Origin: Terriglobus roseus
Lineage (GTDB): Bacteria > Acidobacteriota > Terriglobia > Terriglobales > Acidobacteriaceae
DNA length: 64,000 nt
Assembly (NCBI RefSeq): GCF_900105625.1
Contig: NZ_FNSD01000001.1
Coordinates: 1,178,001-1,242,000, forward strand
Direction: 5' to 3'
Position numbers and translations under genes: made by a program. This document shows positions 1 through 9,681 of this stretch, in pieces. The notes under the pieces are model-generated. The model searched no databases, had not been told where the DNA came from, and saw nothing but the letters and a program-made list of their open reading frames with translations. Every line of letters begins with the position of its first letter. Within the stretch, counting starts at the first letter, position 1.

Positions 1-978
1 GAAGAGATCAGCAGGTACCGCTTCGTCAGTAGTTCAAGAAGCTACAGTCTGAGCATCAGTATCGGTATCGCCCAGCTTGGCGTAGCTGAAGAGGATGTCC
101 AGGACGTTCTCGCCCAGGCTGACACTGCATGCTATGCGTCGAAGCGATCTGGACGAGGAACATATCAATTCTTTGCCTTCGATGACGTGCTTATCTCTGA
201 GACTCACGTCGACCTGGGCTGGTTCCAACGTATACGGCGAGCGCTTAGCCCCGAATCTGCGCCAGACTCGGAACGATTAGAGCTCTACTTCCAAGCCATC
301 GTCGACGGAGACGGGAAACAGCTGGGGTCCGAAGCCCTCATTCGATTCATTACTAATGAACACAAAGTGATCTCTCCCCAAGAGTTTCTACCCACTGCTG
401 AAAGGATGGGCTTAATGGGATCCTTAGATCGTTGGGTCTGCAAGCACGCTATGCACATCCTGGCTCTGATGGAAGCGGATCCGGCGGTAAGCAACCAGAT
501 TGGCGGCTTCATTTCCGTCAATGTCAGCGCCACCACGTTGAGCACTCCGTCTTTCTGCGAAGACCTGCTTCTCATGCTCAACGCCAGACCAACGCTCGGA
601 GGTCGATTGAGAATTGAGATCACGGAGTCAGAGCGGGGTCGTTGGGGTGCAGATGAGCTTCAACTGTTGCAACGACTGCGTAAAGTCGGTGTTTTCGTAA
701 TTCTCGATGACTTCGGCTCCGGCTACAACTCCTTCCACTTCCTTAAACTGCTGCAGGTCGACGGGCTCAAGCTTGATAAGACGGTTGTTAATGGCTTGCG
801 CATCGGACCCATCGATCGCAATCTAGCCGCGGCGGCCATTGCGATCGCTAAAGAGTTACAAATAATTGTCACTGCGGAAGGAGTGGAGGACGAAGAGACT
901 ATGCAGCGTCTTGTCGCTCTCGGCGTGGATCACTTCCAGGGATACTTTTTTGATCGCCCGCATATCTTGCGGCGATGA
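1..978 (+). CDS. GGDEF-EAL protein, 5' end outside window (c-di-GMP phosphodiesterase)
   Basis: The frame is open from the first base, so this is the C-terminal part of a larger protein. The first ~50 codons are the end of a GGDEF domain (SISIGIA, then QADTACYASKRSGRG). An EAL domain follows, with all signature blocks present: SEALIRF, SVNVSA, RIEITES, the metal-binding DDFGSGY, KLDKTVV and TAEGVED, ending in HFQGYFFDRP. The metal and catalytic residues appear intact, so an active cyclic-di-GMP phosphodiesterase is plausible. Whether the GGDEF half is active cannot be judged because its GGDEF loop lies outside. Any start inside the window (for example near 187) would cut the domain. It is one of five GGDEF/EAL genes here and is followed by a decayed EAL remnant. 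Confidence 0.93.
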   Translation, partial: EEISRYRFVSSSRSYSLSISIGIAQLGVAEEDVQDVLAQADTACYASKRSGRGTYQFFAFDDVLISETHVDLGWFQRIRRALSPESAPDSERLELYFQAIVDGDGKQLGSEALIRFITNEHKVISPQEFLPTAERMGLMGSLDRWVCKHAMHILALMEADPAVSNQIGGFISVNVSATTLSTPSFCEDLLLMLNARPTLGGRLRIEITESERGRWGADELQLLQRLRKVGVFVILDDFGSGYNSFHFLKLLQVDGLKLDKTVVNGLRIGPIDRNLAAAAIAIAKELQIIVTAEGVEDEETMQRLVALGVDHFQGYFFDRPHILRR

Positions 979-1079
979 GATCAAGAATAGCGATTCAACT
1001 TCTCGTGACCGGAATGGCTGGGCTAGGCGTCTCTTGCTAAGTTGATGGCTTATGCCTACCCGATTGTTGCACGATCAAA

Positions 1080-1350
1080 AGTTGGGACCGCAAGAAAGCT
1101 TGGTCTCAATCATTACGCTCGTTCTCATGAGCATGCCCATCTTCGCAACTACAAGCTGGACAACATCGGGCTCGATCGCACCTCCCCGGAAGAGATGCTA
1201 AGAGATCCTGGAGCAAAACCTGTCTGAGCTTTAACGGTCTCGCTCTGGCTTTGGTTTGGAAATGATGGTCGAGGGCGTCGACGACAATAAGCAACGTCGA
1301 CTGCTCATCAACCATGGATTCGATTAGGCGCAGGGACACACACTTCGGCG
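1080..1350 (+). pseudogene. decayed EAL-domain gene fragment
   Basis: Separate frames here still resemble late EAL blocks. Around 1147-1190 the + strand reads NYKLDNIGLDRT, matching the usual LKIDRSF block. Around 1260-1335 it reads MMVEGVDDNKQRRLLINHG followed by a stop and AQGH, matching the AEGVE...GCDxxQGY block. The stretches are in different frames and contain a stop at 1327, so no functional protein is possible. It sits just behind an intact EAL gene, so a partial duplication or the relic of a neighbouring phosphodiesterase gene are both possible. Recognition is by motif only. Confidence 0.55.
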
Positions 1351-1520
1351 CTACTGTGATTGCTGCGCATGCGTCCAGCTGGAACGCTGACCGCCCCTCA
1401 AGATATAGAGGGCACCACGGCCTCATGCGGGTCATTTCTGATATCGAATGCGTTTCGTCTTGCTGTCGAGCTGGACCTTACCCAAAACCCCTCCAAACGG
1501 CTTCCATATTCATCCAGGCT

Positions 1521-2765
1521 TTACACCAGCTCTTCAGAGGCCGTGTTTGGACTGAACGCACGCCACTCACGCACAAGGTTCCGGCCGTCACGCTTCGCGC
1601 GATACAGAGCCGCGTCGGCCGCACCCAGGAGTGCGGATGCCTCAGGGATGAGGGCGGGGATGCCCGCCGAGACGCCACAGGAGATGGTGGCCCGCAAACC
1701 GTGTAGGTCTGGGTCGCCTGTACGCACGGCCGGAAGCCCTGCCAGTTCGACAAGGCCGCGGAGACGTTCGGCGACTCGCAACGCTAACTGCATTGAGGTG
1801 TTTGGCAAGACAACCACGAATTCCTCGCCTCCATAGCGGGCGATGAAGTCATCTTCACCGCGTAAGGCCTCAGCCATCAGACGCGCCACGCGCTTGAGCA
1901 CCCTGTCTCCGTAGAGATGGCCGTAGCGATCGTTCAGCCCTTTAAAGTCGTCGATATCTGCCATGACAATTGAGCACTCTTCGGTTGATAGCTCGGGTCT
2001 AGACCACAAGTCAGTCAGGTGAGCGTCAAAGGAAGATCGATTTGCCAGACCTGTCAGACCATCGGTAGAGGCGGCTTGAGCAAGGCGCTGGTTGGATTGC
2101 GCGAGATCGCCGGCGAGCCTATCTTTCTGCGCAAATTTCAAAAAGGCCAACCGTGCCTCCCTGTCCTGACCATAGTTTGAAATGACAGTAAGGAAACCGG
2201 CGCCCAATATCAGCGCTACCCGGTACATTTCAAACGCCCGGCTGCTTTGAGGCTCCAAACCGATCAGCACACACTCCACACTGATCGCCCAGGCAAATGC
2301 GGCCACTGCGAAGGAGGGCCGCACCCTCATCACCGTATTGACAAAAATCAGCACGACGAGTACGGCGACGTGCGCCGTGTACTCACCGCTGTCCGGATGA
2401 TGAAGGCGGGGAAAGATCTCGAGCGATCCTGCAGCGACTGACACGATCAGGAGGGTAGTTTCACGGAACCACAGGGGCAAGCGAGACCGGAGCACATAGG
2501 TGAAGATAAAGAGCAGCGGTAACACGAACTCAAAACGCAGCTGAGTTGCTAACCTAATTCTTTCCGGCGCGGCTAGCTGAGTGATGATTGCAAATGCTAC
2601 GTAAAGCACGGTGCTTATGGAACTCTCGAGCCACTGCCGTCTGCTGCGGAAGGCCCCCAAATCTCGTCTGAACTCCTGCTCGAGTGCTTCTGAGAACACC
2701 GGTTTGAAGAAGTGCAGACCAGAAAATCGTTGGATCAGGACGCGAAGCCGTTCTTCTTTTGTCAC
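1521..2765 (-). CDS. membrane-bound diguanylate cyclase (GGDEF)
   Basis: A 414-residue protein starting at GTG 2765. The first ~200 residues hold about six hydrophobic helices (for example TVLYVAFAIITQLAA, VLPLLFIFTYVL and TLLIVSVAAGSLEIF), an uncharacterised membrane sensor. After a short linker comes a GGDEF domain with LTGLANRSSF, MADIDDFKGLNDRYGH and the active-site loop ARYGGEEF at about residue 310. The active site is intact, so synthesis of c-di-GMP from two GTP at the inner membrane is expected. RGED lies upstream of the loop but one residue out of the usual inhibitory-site register, so product inhibition by an I-site is doubtful. It is transcribed alone, convergent with the preceding EAL debris. 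Confidence 0.93.
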   Translation of the reverse strand: MTKEERLRVLIQRFSGLHFFKPVFSEALEQEFRRDLGAFRSRRQWLESSISTVLYVAFAIITQLAAPERIRLATQLRFEFVLPLLFIFTYVLRSRLPLWFRETTLLIVSVAAGSLEIFPRLHHPDSGEYTAHVAVLVVLIFVNTVMRVRPSFAVAAFAWAISVECVLIGLEPQSSRAFEMYRVALILGAGFLTVISNYGQDREARLAFLKFAQKDRLAGDLAQSNQRLAQAASTDGLTGLANRSSFDAHLTDLWSRPELSTEECSIVMADIDDFKGLNDRYGHLYGDRVLKRVARLMAEALRGEDDFIARYGGEEFVVVLPNTSMQLALRVAERLRGLVELAGLPAVRTGDPDLHGLRATISCGVSAGIPALIPEASALLGAADAALYRAKRDGRNLVREWRAFSPNTASEELV

Positions 2766-3213
2766 AACGTCACCCGGGAACCATCCCCTACAGCTAATCT
2801 TTAAGCCAACTCAGGCGGACTTCAATACCACCAAAGACGTGGTCGATCAAATGAGGGAATGCTACGTGATGTTGTACCTCGGCGTACTTGTTTTGACGCG
2901 GCCCTACATGAGTTGGCAGCTAGGAAGCGGGTGACCCGATAAGAACGACAAGTTCTATCTCCAGCTCCAGATCTGGCGAAGGAGCCTTCACCGCCTTTCT
3001 TGACGACGGGATGCGTGCGCGCATCCGCAAATGGCGTTTTCGAGAAAGCTCCTCAACGGAGAGGTGGGCGAGACTCCGGTTGTATCCGTGGTCAGTCGCT
3101 GATGGGGAGGCTGCTCAAGCACGGTGACGAAAACAACTCTCCGAATCCGCGATGTTCTGGAGCATTCCATCGACCTATTGGGGACGTTCCTGCGGATAGT
3201 TCCGTCGCGATGA
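2766..3213. other. no recognisable gene
   Basis: Short overlapping frames on both strands with atypical, arginine-rich composition. I see no family motif, repeat or RNA gene. It contains the upstream region of the cyclase gene at 2765. Confidence 0.4.
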
Positions 3214-3741
3214 CTAGGATCCCGCCACCCCGTTGAAGCTCGCACCGGCCGCCGCTGAAGACGCGCCGACCTCTTCCTCACGAGCTATCGTCGGCCCATA
3301 GAAGAATGGAGCGATAGCATCGAACTCGACCCTAGAAAGGATCACAGTTTTGCCTACGCTGTCTTGTATCGTTTTCCGTATGGAGGCGCAGATCAAAAGC
3401 TGCCGTTCACCCACGACACGCGTGAGGGCGTGCCACTTGTTACTGGCCACCGCGAGCACGCGCGCTTCGTTCTCAGTCCGTACAAGATTTTTTCTCCATG
3501 GCGAGAGAAGAGACCGTTGGTACTGAAAGCTTCGTATCAGGGCCTTCTGCTGCTGCTCGCGTTGCTGCGCAACCTGCAACTCAACTTCTTCGCAAGCCAT
3601 GAGGACAGCGGCACTGTCATACCGATGCCATAAGTCGCCCACGCTCAATCCTCCATCCGTGGAAATTTTACCCGAGAGTGTGCCGGTCTTCTCGTCTGTG
3701 CACAAACGTGCGTCGCCAAGTTGCGCAAAATGAATGCCCAT
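3214..3741 (-). CDS. hypothetical protein, 175 residues
   Basis: I do not recognise a family. The composition is protein-like: a soluble N-terminus (MGIHFAQLGDARLCTDEKTG), a glutamine-rich probable helix (VELQVAQQREQQQKAL), a basic middle and an acidic, alanine-rich tail. The ATG at 3741 is preferred over an in-frame ATG 15 codons upstream because the extra residues are arginine-rich and unlike the rest. There is no signal peptide or membrane segment. No neighbour is close enough to suggest an operon. It could be non-functional. Confidence 0.45.
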   Translation of the reverse strand: MGIHFAQLGDARLCTDEKTGTLSGKISTDGGLSVGDLWHRYDSAAVLMACEEVELQVAQQREQQQKALIRSFQYQRSLLSPWRKNLVRTENEARVLAVASNKWHALTRVVGERQLLICASIRKTIQDSVGKTVILSRVEFDAIAPFFYGPTIAREEEVGASSAAAGASFNGVAGS

Positions 3742-3786
3742 ATTGATAGGGCGGATTCGATAGCTTGTCCTCGACAAGTGGTCCAA

Positions 3787-4796
3787 ATTTTTCTGAACCG
3801 TTTTAGAGAATTCCAGCTGCCGTTACCCATGCCGCCAGGCGTGCGCAAAAGGCTTAAGACTTTGGCCTCAGCCGAGGGCTAAGGCACAGATAACTTCCAT
3901 GCACCGCTGGTGCCGCTTGTGTCGAAGGTTTCTTGGAACCGCTATCCCTAGTGCGCGCAAACTTCTGGAGACCGGCAGCACGTCAGCTTAAGCAAGGGTC
4001 TGGACCGCGACCTGCAAGTGCAAGTCTTGCCGAGCCCGACGGGACAGGTTTTCCTTTCATCCCAAGGGGCTGGAGGTCCCCCGCTCTTTCGCTCGAACGC
4101 TTCCGCACCTAAGAGAGTGCCAGGACTGACTCGAAGCAGCAGATATCGCTTTTGCTTCTCCGCCTTGCCGGCGATATGGATGACGCTCGGATCGAACTTG
4201 CTCTCCAAGGCGCAATCCCAGTGCTTCGAAACGTGCCTTCACTTTCGAGGAGGATCGTGTACCTATCGGCGCGCCATACCGATCTGTCCCGGCGCAATTT
4301 GCATATCGAGCCGGGTAGCACTGCTCGCCTCTGGTAGAAGCACGCTGAAAAGGATGGCTTTGTGCCGCTTAGACTTTCGGTCTGCGTTCAGCATGCCACT
4401 GTGGAGAATCCGCGCCCTTCGAGCGTACTTCCCTTCCGCAACCGGTCGCGAACCTCTGCGAGGGATGGACTCCGTGTCCACGGCAAGCTGTCGCCCATTT
4501 CCGAAGGTTCCATCCAGTCGCCGAGGGAGAGAATGGCGATTGCACACCCGTTGACCACGCACGCACTGCGGAAAGCGAAGAAAAAGACATCGATTACGAA
4601 CAAATCGGCCCTATAGGCCACCTCGGACAGAAACCAGTAGCCAAGACTGCCCATAAGGCCGCGCTCACTCAGCACGATTAGCATGCTTCATTCCGTTCAC
4701 GGCCGCGAGCTGAACGAAATGTGCTCTGAGCGACGGACTTAGTGGTTAGAGTCACGTACGCTTTGCCGTGCAGTCGGATCGCTCTGTGAAGCCTTC
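3787..4796. other. gene-poor stretch, probably decayed
   Basis: About 1 kb with many short overlapping frames on both strands and none convincing. Around 4160-4210 the complement reads KFDPSVIHIAG, and a similar piece (KFDPGLVHAIC) recurs near 49.85-49.91 kb. A small gene family may therefore have decayed at both sites. I cannot name it. Confidence 0.35.
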
Positions 4797-4810
4797 CGGG
4801 AAGGAAATGC

Positions 4811-6499
4811 GTGCCTCCTTCGCAAGACGAATTACGTCACCAAGCTTTGATTTTCGCAGCAGTCCAGACTATAGGTGATGGCCTGATCCTCGTGGATCGG
4901 GAGAACAGAATTATCTATATCAATCCTGCGGCCGAGCGGTTAACGGGTTGGTTTTTACAAGACGCTTCAGGAAAGCCTCTTGGGGTCGTCTTCCGAATCA
5001 TCAACGCTATCACGAAAGAGCCCGATTGGAATCCGGTTCTGCCAACTATGGAGGACGACCAGCAGTACCTGCTGCTACCAAACAGCTTACTTCTGAGGAA
5101 AGATGGCACCGAGGTCGTAGTGGAGGATTCGGTCAACCCAATTCATGACGCGGCAGGTGAAGTCATCGGTGCCACCATTGTTTTCAGGGATGTCGAGAAA
5201 AACCGGGCGATCCTTCTGCAGGTGTTGGCTCGTGCTCAGCGCGATCCCCTGACCAATCTTCCGAACCGAGCCTTCTTCGAAGAAACCTTAAACAAGTTGG
5301 ATCCCAAGGAGGACCACTACGCACTCCTGTACTTGGACCTAGACAACTTCAAAGCCGTCAACGACACGTGGGGTCATCTCACGGGCGACGTGATCTTAGG
5401 TGTGCTCGCGCGGCGACTGCGCGAAACTGCTCCAACCACCAGTACGGTCTGTCGTTGGGGCGGGGATGAATTCGCCGTGCTCCTCCGCAATATTCGAAAC
5501 TCCGAAGAAGCCAACGGAGTACTCGTTGCATTGCAAGCTGCGTTAGCTGAGCCCATCGCTCTGCAGGCCGCCACCATTCGGATAAATGTCAGCATCGGCG
5601 TTGCGTTAAGCTCCAAAGGATCGGTCGCCGGCCTCTTGGGCGTCGCCGACCATGCCATGTATCACGCTAAACGGGCCGACAAGGAGAGAGCAGCAAGGAG
5701 CGACATTTCAGGATCACCAGCGTTTCGCCGGAACTTTGTGCACCCCCCGCCGACTCCATCAACCTTCACAGAAACTGACATGATCTTGCATTTTCAACCG
5801 ATCGTCGATCTTGCAACCGGCAGAATCACCGGCGCCGAGGCGCTTGCGCGCACGCGTGACACAGCGACCCTGCCTGCGGATTTAATTACGAACGCGGAGC
5901 GCAACGGAACGATCATCGGTTTGGGCCAAGCGGTTCTACGGGGTGGTTTGAGGCAGCAGGCAGAGTGGCGAAAGGCAGGTCACGAGGATCTCTGCATGAG
6001 TGTTAATGTTTCCGCCATTGAACTACTTAATCCTTCTTGTCTACATCATCTCGACCGGATTCTGGAGGAAGAGTCGTATATCCCCGGGCGAGTGATCATC
6101 GAGCTGACGGAATCGTCCTCCCTACATACAGAACAGCAAAGTTCGCTGATCAAAGCGATGGCGAGAAGAGACCTGCAAATCGCCATCGACGATTTTGGTG
6201 TCGGCTATTCCAACCTGAACTATTTACGTCGCCTGCCAATCAGCATCCTCAAGATTGATCGCGACTTCCTTCGGGAAATGCCTGACTCGGATCAGGATGC
6301 CAGCCTCGTCAGGGCAATGATCGCGCTTGCACGCAGCCTGAAGCGCTCGGTGATTGCTGAAGGGGTCGAAACAGAGGCCCAGCGAAAGCTCTTACAAGAG
6401 ATGCGCTGTGCTAAAGGTCAAGGTTTCCTCTTTAGTCCAGCTGTGCCGCCCGATCGATTCTTGACTCTTCTACGGTCACCGCCGCAGACGCAGACATAG
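4811..6499 (+). CDS. PAS-GGDEF-EAL bifunctional c-di-GMP protein
   Basis: 562 residues. The start is GTG 4811, supported by a GGAAGGAA ribosome site at about 4799-4806. A PAS sensor covers residues ~10-135 (DGLILVDRENRIIYINPAAERLTGW, then VFRDVEKNRAI). A GGDEF domain follows (RDPLTNLPNRAFF, DLDNFKAVNDTWGH, RWGGDEFAVLL near residue 215). An EAL domain runs from about residue 330 (GAEALAR, SVNVSAIEL, IIELTES, IDDFGVGYSNL, LKIDRDF, IAEGVETE, GQGFLFSP). All key residues of both catalytic domains look intact. It is cytoplasmic, with no membrane segment or signal peptide. The PAS domain presumably binds a ligand or cofactor that sets the balance between synthesis and hydrolysis. Confidence 0.95.
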   Translation: MPPSQDELRHQALIFAAVQTIGDGLILVDRENRIIYINPAAERLTGWFLQDASGKPLGVVFRIINAITKEPDWNPVLPTMEDDQQYLLLPNSLLLRKDGTEVVVEDSVNPIHDAAGEVIGATIVFRDVEKNRAILLQVLARAQRDPLTNLPNRAFFEETLNKLDPKEDHYALLYLDLDNFKAVNDTWGHLTGDVILGVLARRLRETAPTTSTVCRWGGDEFAVLLRNIRNSEEANGVLVALQAALAEPIALQAATIRINVSIGVALSSKGSVAGLLGVADHAMYHAKRADKERAARSDISGSPAFRRNFVHPPPTPSTFTETDMILHFQPIVDLATGRITGAEALARTRDTATLPADLITNAERNGTIIGLGQAVLRGGLRQQAEWRKAGHEDLCMSVNVSAIELLNPSCLHHLDRILEEESYIPGRVIIELTESSSLHTEQQSSLIKAMARRDLQIAIDDFGVGYSNLNYLRRLPISILKIDRDFLREMPDSDQDASLVRAMIALARSLKRSVIAEGVETEAQRKLLQEMRCAKGQGFLFSPAVPPDRFLTLLRSPPQTQT

Positions 6500-6976
6500 A
6501 CTCATGCTCGCGGTGGATATTTCCGCACGATGTTCCGAACAGTAAATCCCAACGGCTGTCTTGTCTATGATGAGCAGTCCACAGCGTCGACAAACTTTCG
6601 CACGTTAGCACCTAATCCTCTGCTTGCGCGGAACTCACAGATCGCTTCCGTAACGCTTCACAACAAACAAGTTGGGTCAGACTTACCTCACATCGCGCAC
6701 GGGGCTGTTTGAAACAGCAACAACGAGCGTACCGTTGGCGTCTTGAAAGTAAAGACCTGCTTGTCCGCACGATTGCTGAGCGAATGCACAATGCACCGCC
6801 GGTGCCTAGACTCTTTCGCTGTGGTTGACGAAAGACTCTAGAGGAGCAGGTCCACATATGACTTCGCAGGGTGAAGTCGAGCACCACCAGCCTTACGCTG
6901 TGAGGTGTTAAAAGGGGCACCCAAGAGGAAGCATTCAAGGAGTAAAACCTGATAGAGGCCTCTCCTGGAGTGATGC
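6500..6976. other. no recognisable gene
   Basis: Only short arginine- or cysteine-rich frames. Nothing supportable was seen. Confidence 0.4.
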
Positions 6977-7393
6977 TTAGGTTCGACGCGCGTGCTCCAC
7001 GTTCAGAATGCGGGACCTTCTTTTAGCAACACATCCCATGAGGACGAATTGCAGATCTCTGGCCTCGATAGGGTAGGTCAGGAACGCATCTGCAACACCG
7101 AATGGTTCACCAGAACGTTCGCCAACCTCGAAGGGGAAGGCCGTGTGAAAGACCACAGCGGTTAGGTCGAGATTCGGATCTTTCCGGATCTCCGCGCACA
7201 CATTTCCTCCACCGATATCCGGCATCCGGAGATCCAGGAGCACGACGTCTGGAGACAGCTTCCGAGCCATTTGAAGACCGTCCGCCCCAGTCAGAGTATA
7301 AGTCGCCTCATAGGTGTCTCCAGCAAGCATCTTCATCAAGAGAAGGCAATGAGATTCGTTATCGTTGACAACTAGAACCGTTTGTTTCCGCAT
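6977..7393 (-). CDS. single-domain response regulator (receiver only)
   Basis: 139 residues from ATG 7393, chosen because MRKQTVLVVNDNES is the canonical receiver start and the 26 upstream codons are not conserved-looking. It has the phospho-acceptor D54 in DVVLLDLRMPD, an acidic-pocket pair changed to N10/D11, and the T in VVFHTAFP. The nearly invariant lysine before the last proline is replaced: DAFLTYPIE instead of xLTKPxx. There is no output domain, so it would act by protein contact, as CheY-like proteins do. The missing lysine suggests altered or phosphorylation-independent signalling. No kinase gene is adjacent; a small unknown gene lies 67 bases upstream. Confidence 0.85.
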   Translation of the reverse strand: MRKQTVLVVNDNESHCLLLMKMLAGDTYEATYTLTGADGLQMARKLSPDVVLLDLRMPDIGGGNVCAEIRKDPNLDLTAVVFHTAFPFEVGERSGEPFGVADAFLTYPIEARDLQFVLMGCVAKRRSRILNVEHARRT

Positions 7394-7460
7394 AGGGCAC
7401 CGTGTGATAAGCGTTATGATGCCAGGCAACACCCTCAATGAGTAAGAGATCCGGATCAGT

Positions 7461-7691
7461 TCAGATCGCATCCTCCGTCCCTAAGTGATATATGTCTCCT
7501 TCGGACGCGACCGGAACATAATCGGCATTGGCTGGGTCGGTGTACTGTGGCGAAAGCAATTGTGGCTGAAAATTCGATTGGTGACTGTGCGCTACCGTTC
7601 CGTTCATTAAAAACGGCCGTGCCGTATACTTAAACGCTTCCGTCGCGAAAGCCGTACCGTTCTCTCCCTCGGCCTCCGATTTTGGAGTCAC
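7461..7691 (-). CDS. small hypothetical protein, 76 residues
   Basis: Not recognised. The sequence is polar, tyrosine- and asparagine-containing (MTPKSEAEGENGTAF... ending YHLGTEDAI), with no membrane segment. It lies between the Crp/Fnr gene and the receiver gene on the same strand, which fits a small operon. The protein-like composition supports it moderately. Confidence 0.4.
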   Translation of the reverse strand: MTPKSEAEGENGTAFATEAFKYTARPFLMNGTVAHSHQSNFQPQLLSPQYTDPANADYVPVASEGDIYHLGTEDAI

Positions 7692-7724
7692 GGCGGGATG
7701 CTTTGAGCGAAATAGCCTCTAGCC

Positions 7725-8465
7725 TCATCCTGAGTAGCCGCGCACAAGCCCGCCAGGGACAGTGGGGGGGCTAAGATAGAGATCCCTCTGGTAGCGCCGA
7801 AGAGACGGATAGCAGTCGCACGCCGCGCTCTCGAGCTTTGCGCGATCGAGGATACGCACCTGACCATATCGATACTCGATTAAGCCTGCTCTTTGCAAGG
7901 TGCCTGCACTGATGGTTACCGATGATCGCCGCGCTCCCAGCATCTCCGCCAGGAACTCCTGCGTAAGGACCAGATCATTTCCGTCGATACGATCCGCCAC
8001 CATGAGCAGCCAGCGTGCCAGTCGCTCTTCGATCTCGTGGAGCCGATTACAAGCAGAGAGTTGGCTTAATGAGAAGCCTTCGTACTGAACCTGCTCCAAG
8101 ATGCGCGTGTGCAACTCGGCGTTCAAGCGGTATTCGGCGACCAATTCGCGATATGGCATACGCAAGCCGGTACCAGCAATCTGCATAAAGCAGGTCGTGG
8201 CTTGGGGCTGGCTGCCGAGTAGAGCCATCGCTCCGGGAAGAGACTCTCGTCCGAGCAGGCCTACTTCCACGCCGATGCCTTCATTCATCTCCGTCACAAC
8301 TGAAGCGATGCCGGAGGTGATGAAATAGGCGTACCTCGGCTCGACTCCTGGAGAGTAGATGCTGGTCCGGAGAGGAAGAGGAACACTCTCCAGCCTGGAT
8401 GCTATGCGCTTGCGAGTTTCGGCGGAAAGTGCGTCCAAAAGTCGATTCGAAACAGGAGCAGCCAT
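7725..8465 (-). CDS. Crp/Fnr-family transcription regulator
   Basis: 246 residues from ATG 8465. An N-terminal cyclic-nucleotide-binding-like beta roll (residues ~20-135, with VEVGLLGRESLPGAMALLGS) is followed by a dimerisation helix (NRLHEIEERLARWLLM). A winged helix comes next (LTQEFLAEMLGARRSSVTISAGTLQRAGLIEYRYG). There are no FNR-type N-terminal cysteines. The effector is unknown: the cAMP-contact pattern of true Crp is not evident. It is paralogous to the regulator at 62.5 kb, with the same ACxCYPSLRRYQ / ACECYAAVRN tail. Acidobacteria carry many such orphans. It may head the small group of genes downstream. Confidence 0.93.
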   Translation of the reverse strand: MAAPVSNRLLDALSAETRKRIASRLESVPLPLRTSIYSPGVEPRYAYFITSGIASVVTEMNEGIGVEVGLLGRESLPGAMALLGSQPQATTCFMQIAGTGLRMPYRELVAEYRLNAELHTRILEQVQYEGFSLSQLSACNRLHEIEERLARWLLMVADRIDGNDLVLTQEFLAEMLGARRSSVTISAGTLQRAGLIEYRYGQVRILDRAKLESAACDCYPSLRRYQRDLYLSPPTVPGGLVRGYSG

Positions 8466-8890
8466 GGATTCCTCGCGGCAAGGGTTCGCAAGGGAAATCC
8501 GCTTTGGCTGCGGGGAAAATTGCGTGGAGTGCCATTTGTATATCTACGCTAACTGTAGAACGGCAATCGTTCGCTGGCGTACAATCTGCCAGATTGAGCA
8601 CCCTATTTAGCGGATTTCTAAGACTCGGACCAATCGCTAGTAGCGCGCGGTTTCCCGCTTTGTGCTGAATTGCCTCACTTACGATAGCGCTGTTGCACAG
8701 ACCATGACAAACTCGGAAAGGACTGGCCCCGCTCGTTCCCATTGCCAACGCGCAGCGTTCTTTAGTCAAAGCCAACAGGAGGCTCTTCGGCCCTCTCCTG
8801 CGCTGCAATTGGAGATTCTCTTGAATGCGACATTGATCCAAATGCCAGACGAAGTGCCGACGCGCCTTGGCTCAGGTTGAAGGCGGTGTC
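8466..8890. other. upstream region of the Crp/Fnr gene; no gene seen
   Basis: Contains short frames on both strands without recognisable motifs. It presumably includes the promoter of the regulator starting at 8465. Confidence 0.35.
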
Positions 8891-9196
8891 TCAATCGGCG
8901 AGCAATAGGAGATCCTCAACGCACGCGCTGAAATCAGGTACGAGTGCCTTGATGAGGTCTTGCAACACTCGAGATGTTTCGGAATTTCATCAGAGGATAA
9001 GTCTACGGTCGCAGACCGGTGTCTTAATGACCTCGGCATAGGGGATCTCAATTCGTGGCGGCACTTCCCGCGCTTGAGAGCAAACATCTGCGTAATATCT
9101 GGGCGCATCTATGTAGGCTAACAGCCGCTCCCTCTCACGCCTTTTTCCACCTTCGCCCAAACGACACTTGGATGAACCGGTTCTTGTGTGTAGCAT
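8891..9196 (-). pseudogene. hypothetical small gene broken by two frameshifts
   Basis: Read on the complement, natural-looking protein runs through three frames in order. First, a start near 9196 to ...IEIPYAEVIKTPVCDR (around 9010). Then VDLSSDEIPKHLE (around 8965-9005). Then LQDLIKALVPDF...EDLLLLAD and a stop at 8891-8893. Each join needs one single-base change. The family is unknown to me. The pattern of intact segments separated by frameshifts is that of a recently inactivated gene of about 100 codons. Confidence 0.4.
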
Positions 9197-9366
9197 TGTG
9201 AATTCGCCGGCACCGCCGCGGTTGCCCCACTAAAAAGCTTACGTGGCTGTCAGGTCTCTTCTGTCCCACGCTGGCGCCTCATTGTTGTAGCTGCCCCTCC
9301 GTGTATCGAGCCAAGGCGAATCGGACAGAGGTGAAGTCAAGACCTGTGGTGGGTGTGGACGCTGGA

Positions 9367-9621
9367 TTAAAGCATTCGAAGAATTTTTCGCGCCTGAGTA
9401 GCCGTTACGTCGAACTGCCATCCACGGGTATCACGCACCGTGCTGACAAAAAAATGCGCGAAGTCCGGGCGACGGATGGCCATGAACACTCGCTTGATGA
9501 GGGCTTCCGTTCCGTTCGACAGTTTGCCGATAAGAGTGGGTCGCATTTTCCCTGCACGGTAGACATGAAGAATGAATTCGTCGGACTGGCCTGGACGTTT
9601 ATCGATTGTCAGCAGTTGCAT
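9367..9621 (-). CDS. hypothetical protein, 84 residues (uncertain)
   Basis: Not recognised. The complement reads as plausible protein (HVYRAGKMRPTLIGKL, then FFVSTVRDTRGWQFDVTA). The opposite strand is also open across the region, so either could be a shadow. There is no clear ribosome site. It may be the remains of a gene similar to other small Acidobacteria genes. Confidence 0.3.
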   Translation of the reverse strand: MQLLTIDKRPGQSDEFILHVYRAGKMRPTLIGKLSNGTEALIKRVFMAIRRPDFAHFFVSTVRDTRGWQFDVTATQARKILRML

Positions 9622-9681
9622 CTCCTAAGCCTAGCACTTTGACGTGCCGCTTTAGGAATCTCGCGACTTACCAACAGCGGA

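Noticed and set aside
4160-4260. Similarity between KFDPSVIHIAG (complement near 4.19 kb) and KFDPGLVHAIC (near 49.88 kb)
   Set aside because: The shared part is too short and the surroundings differ. It could not be extended to a gene in either place.
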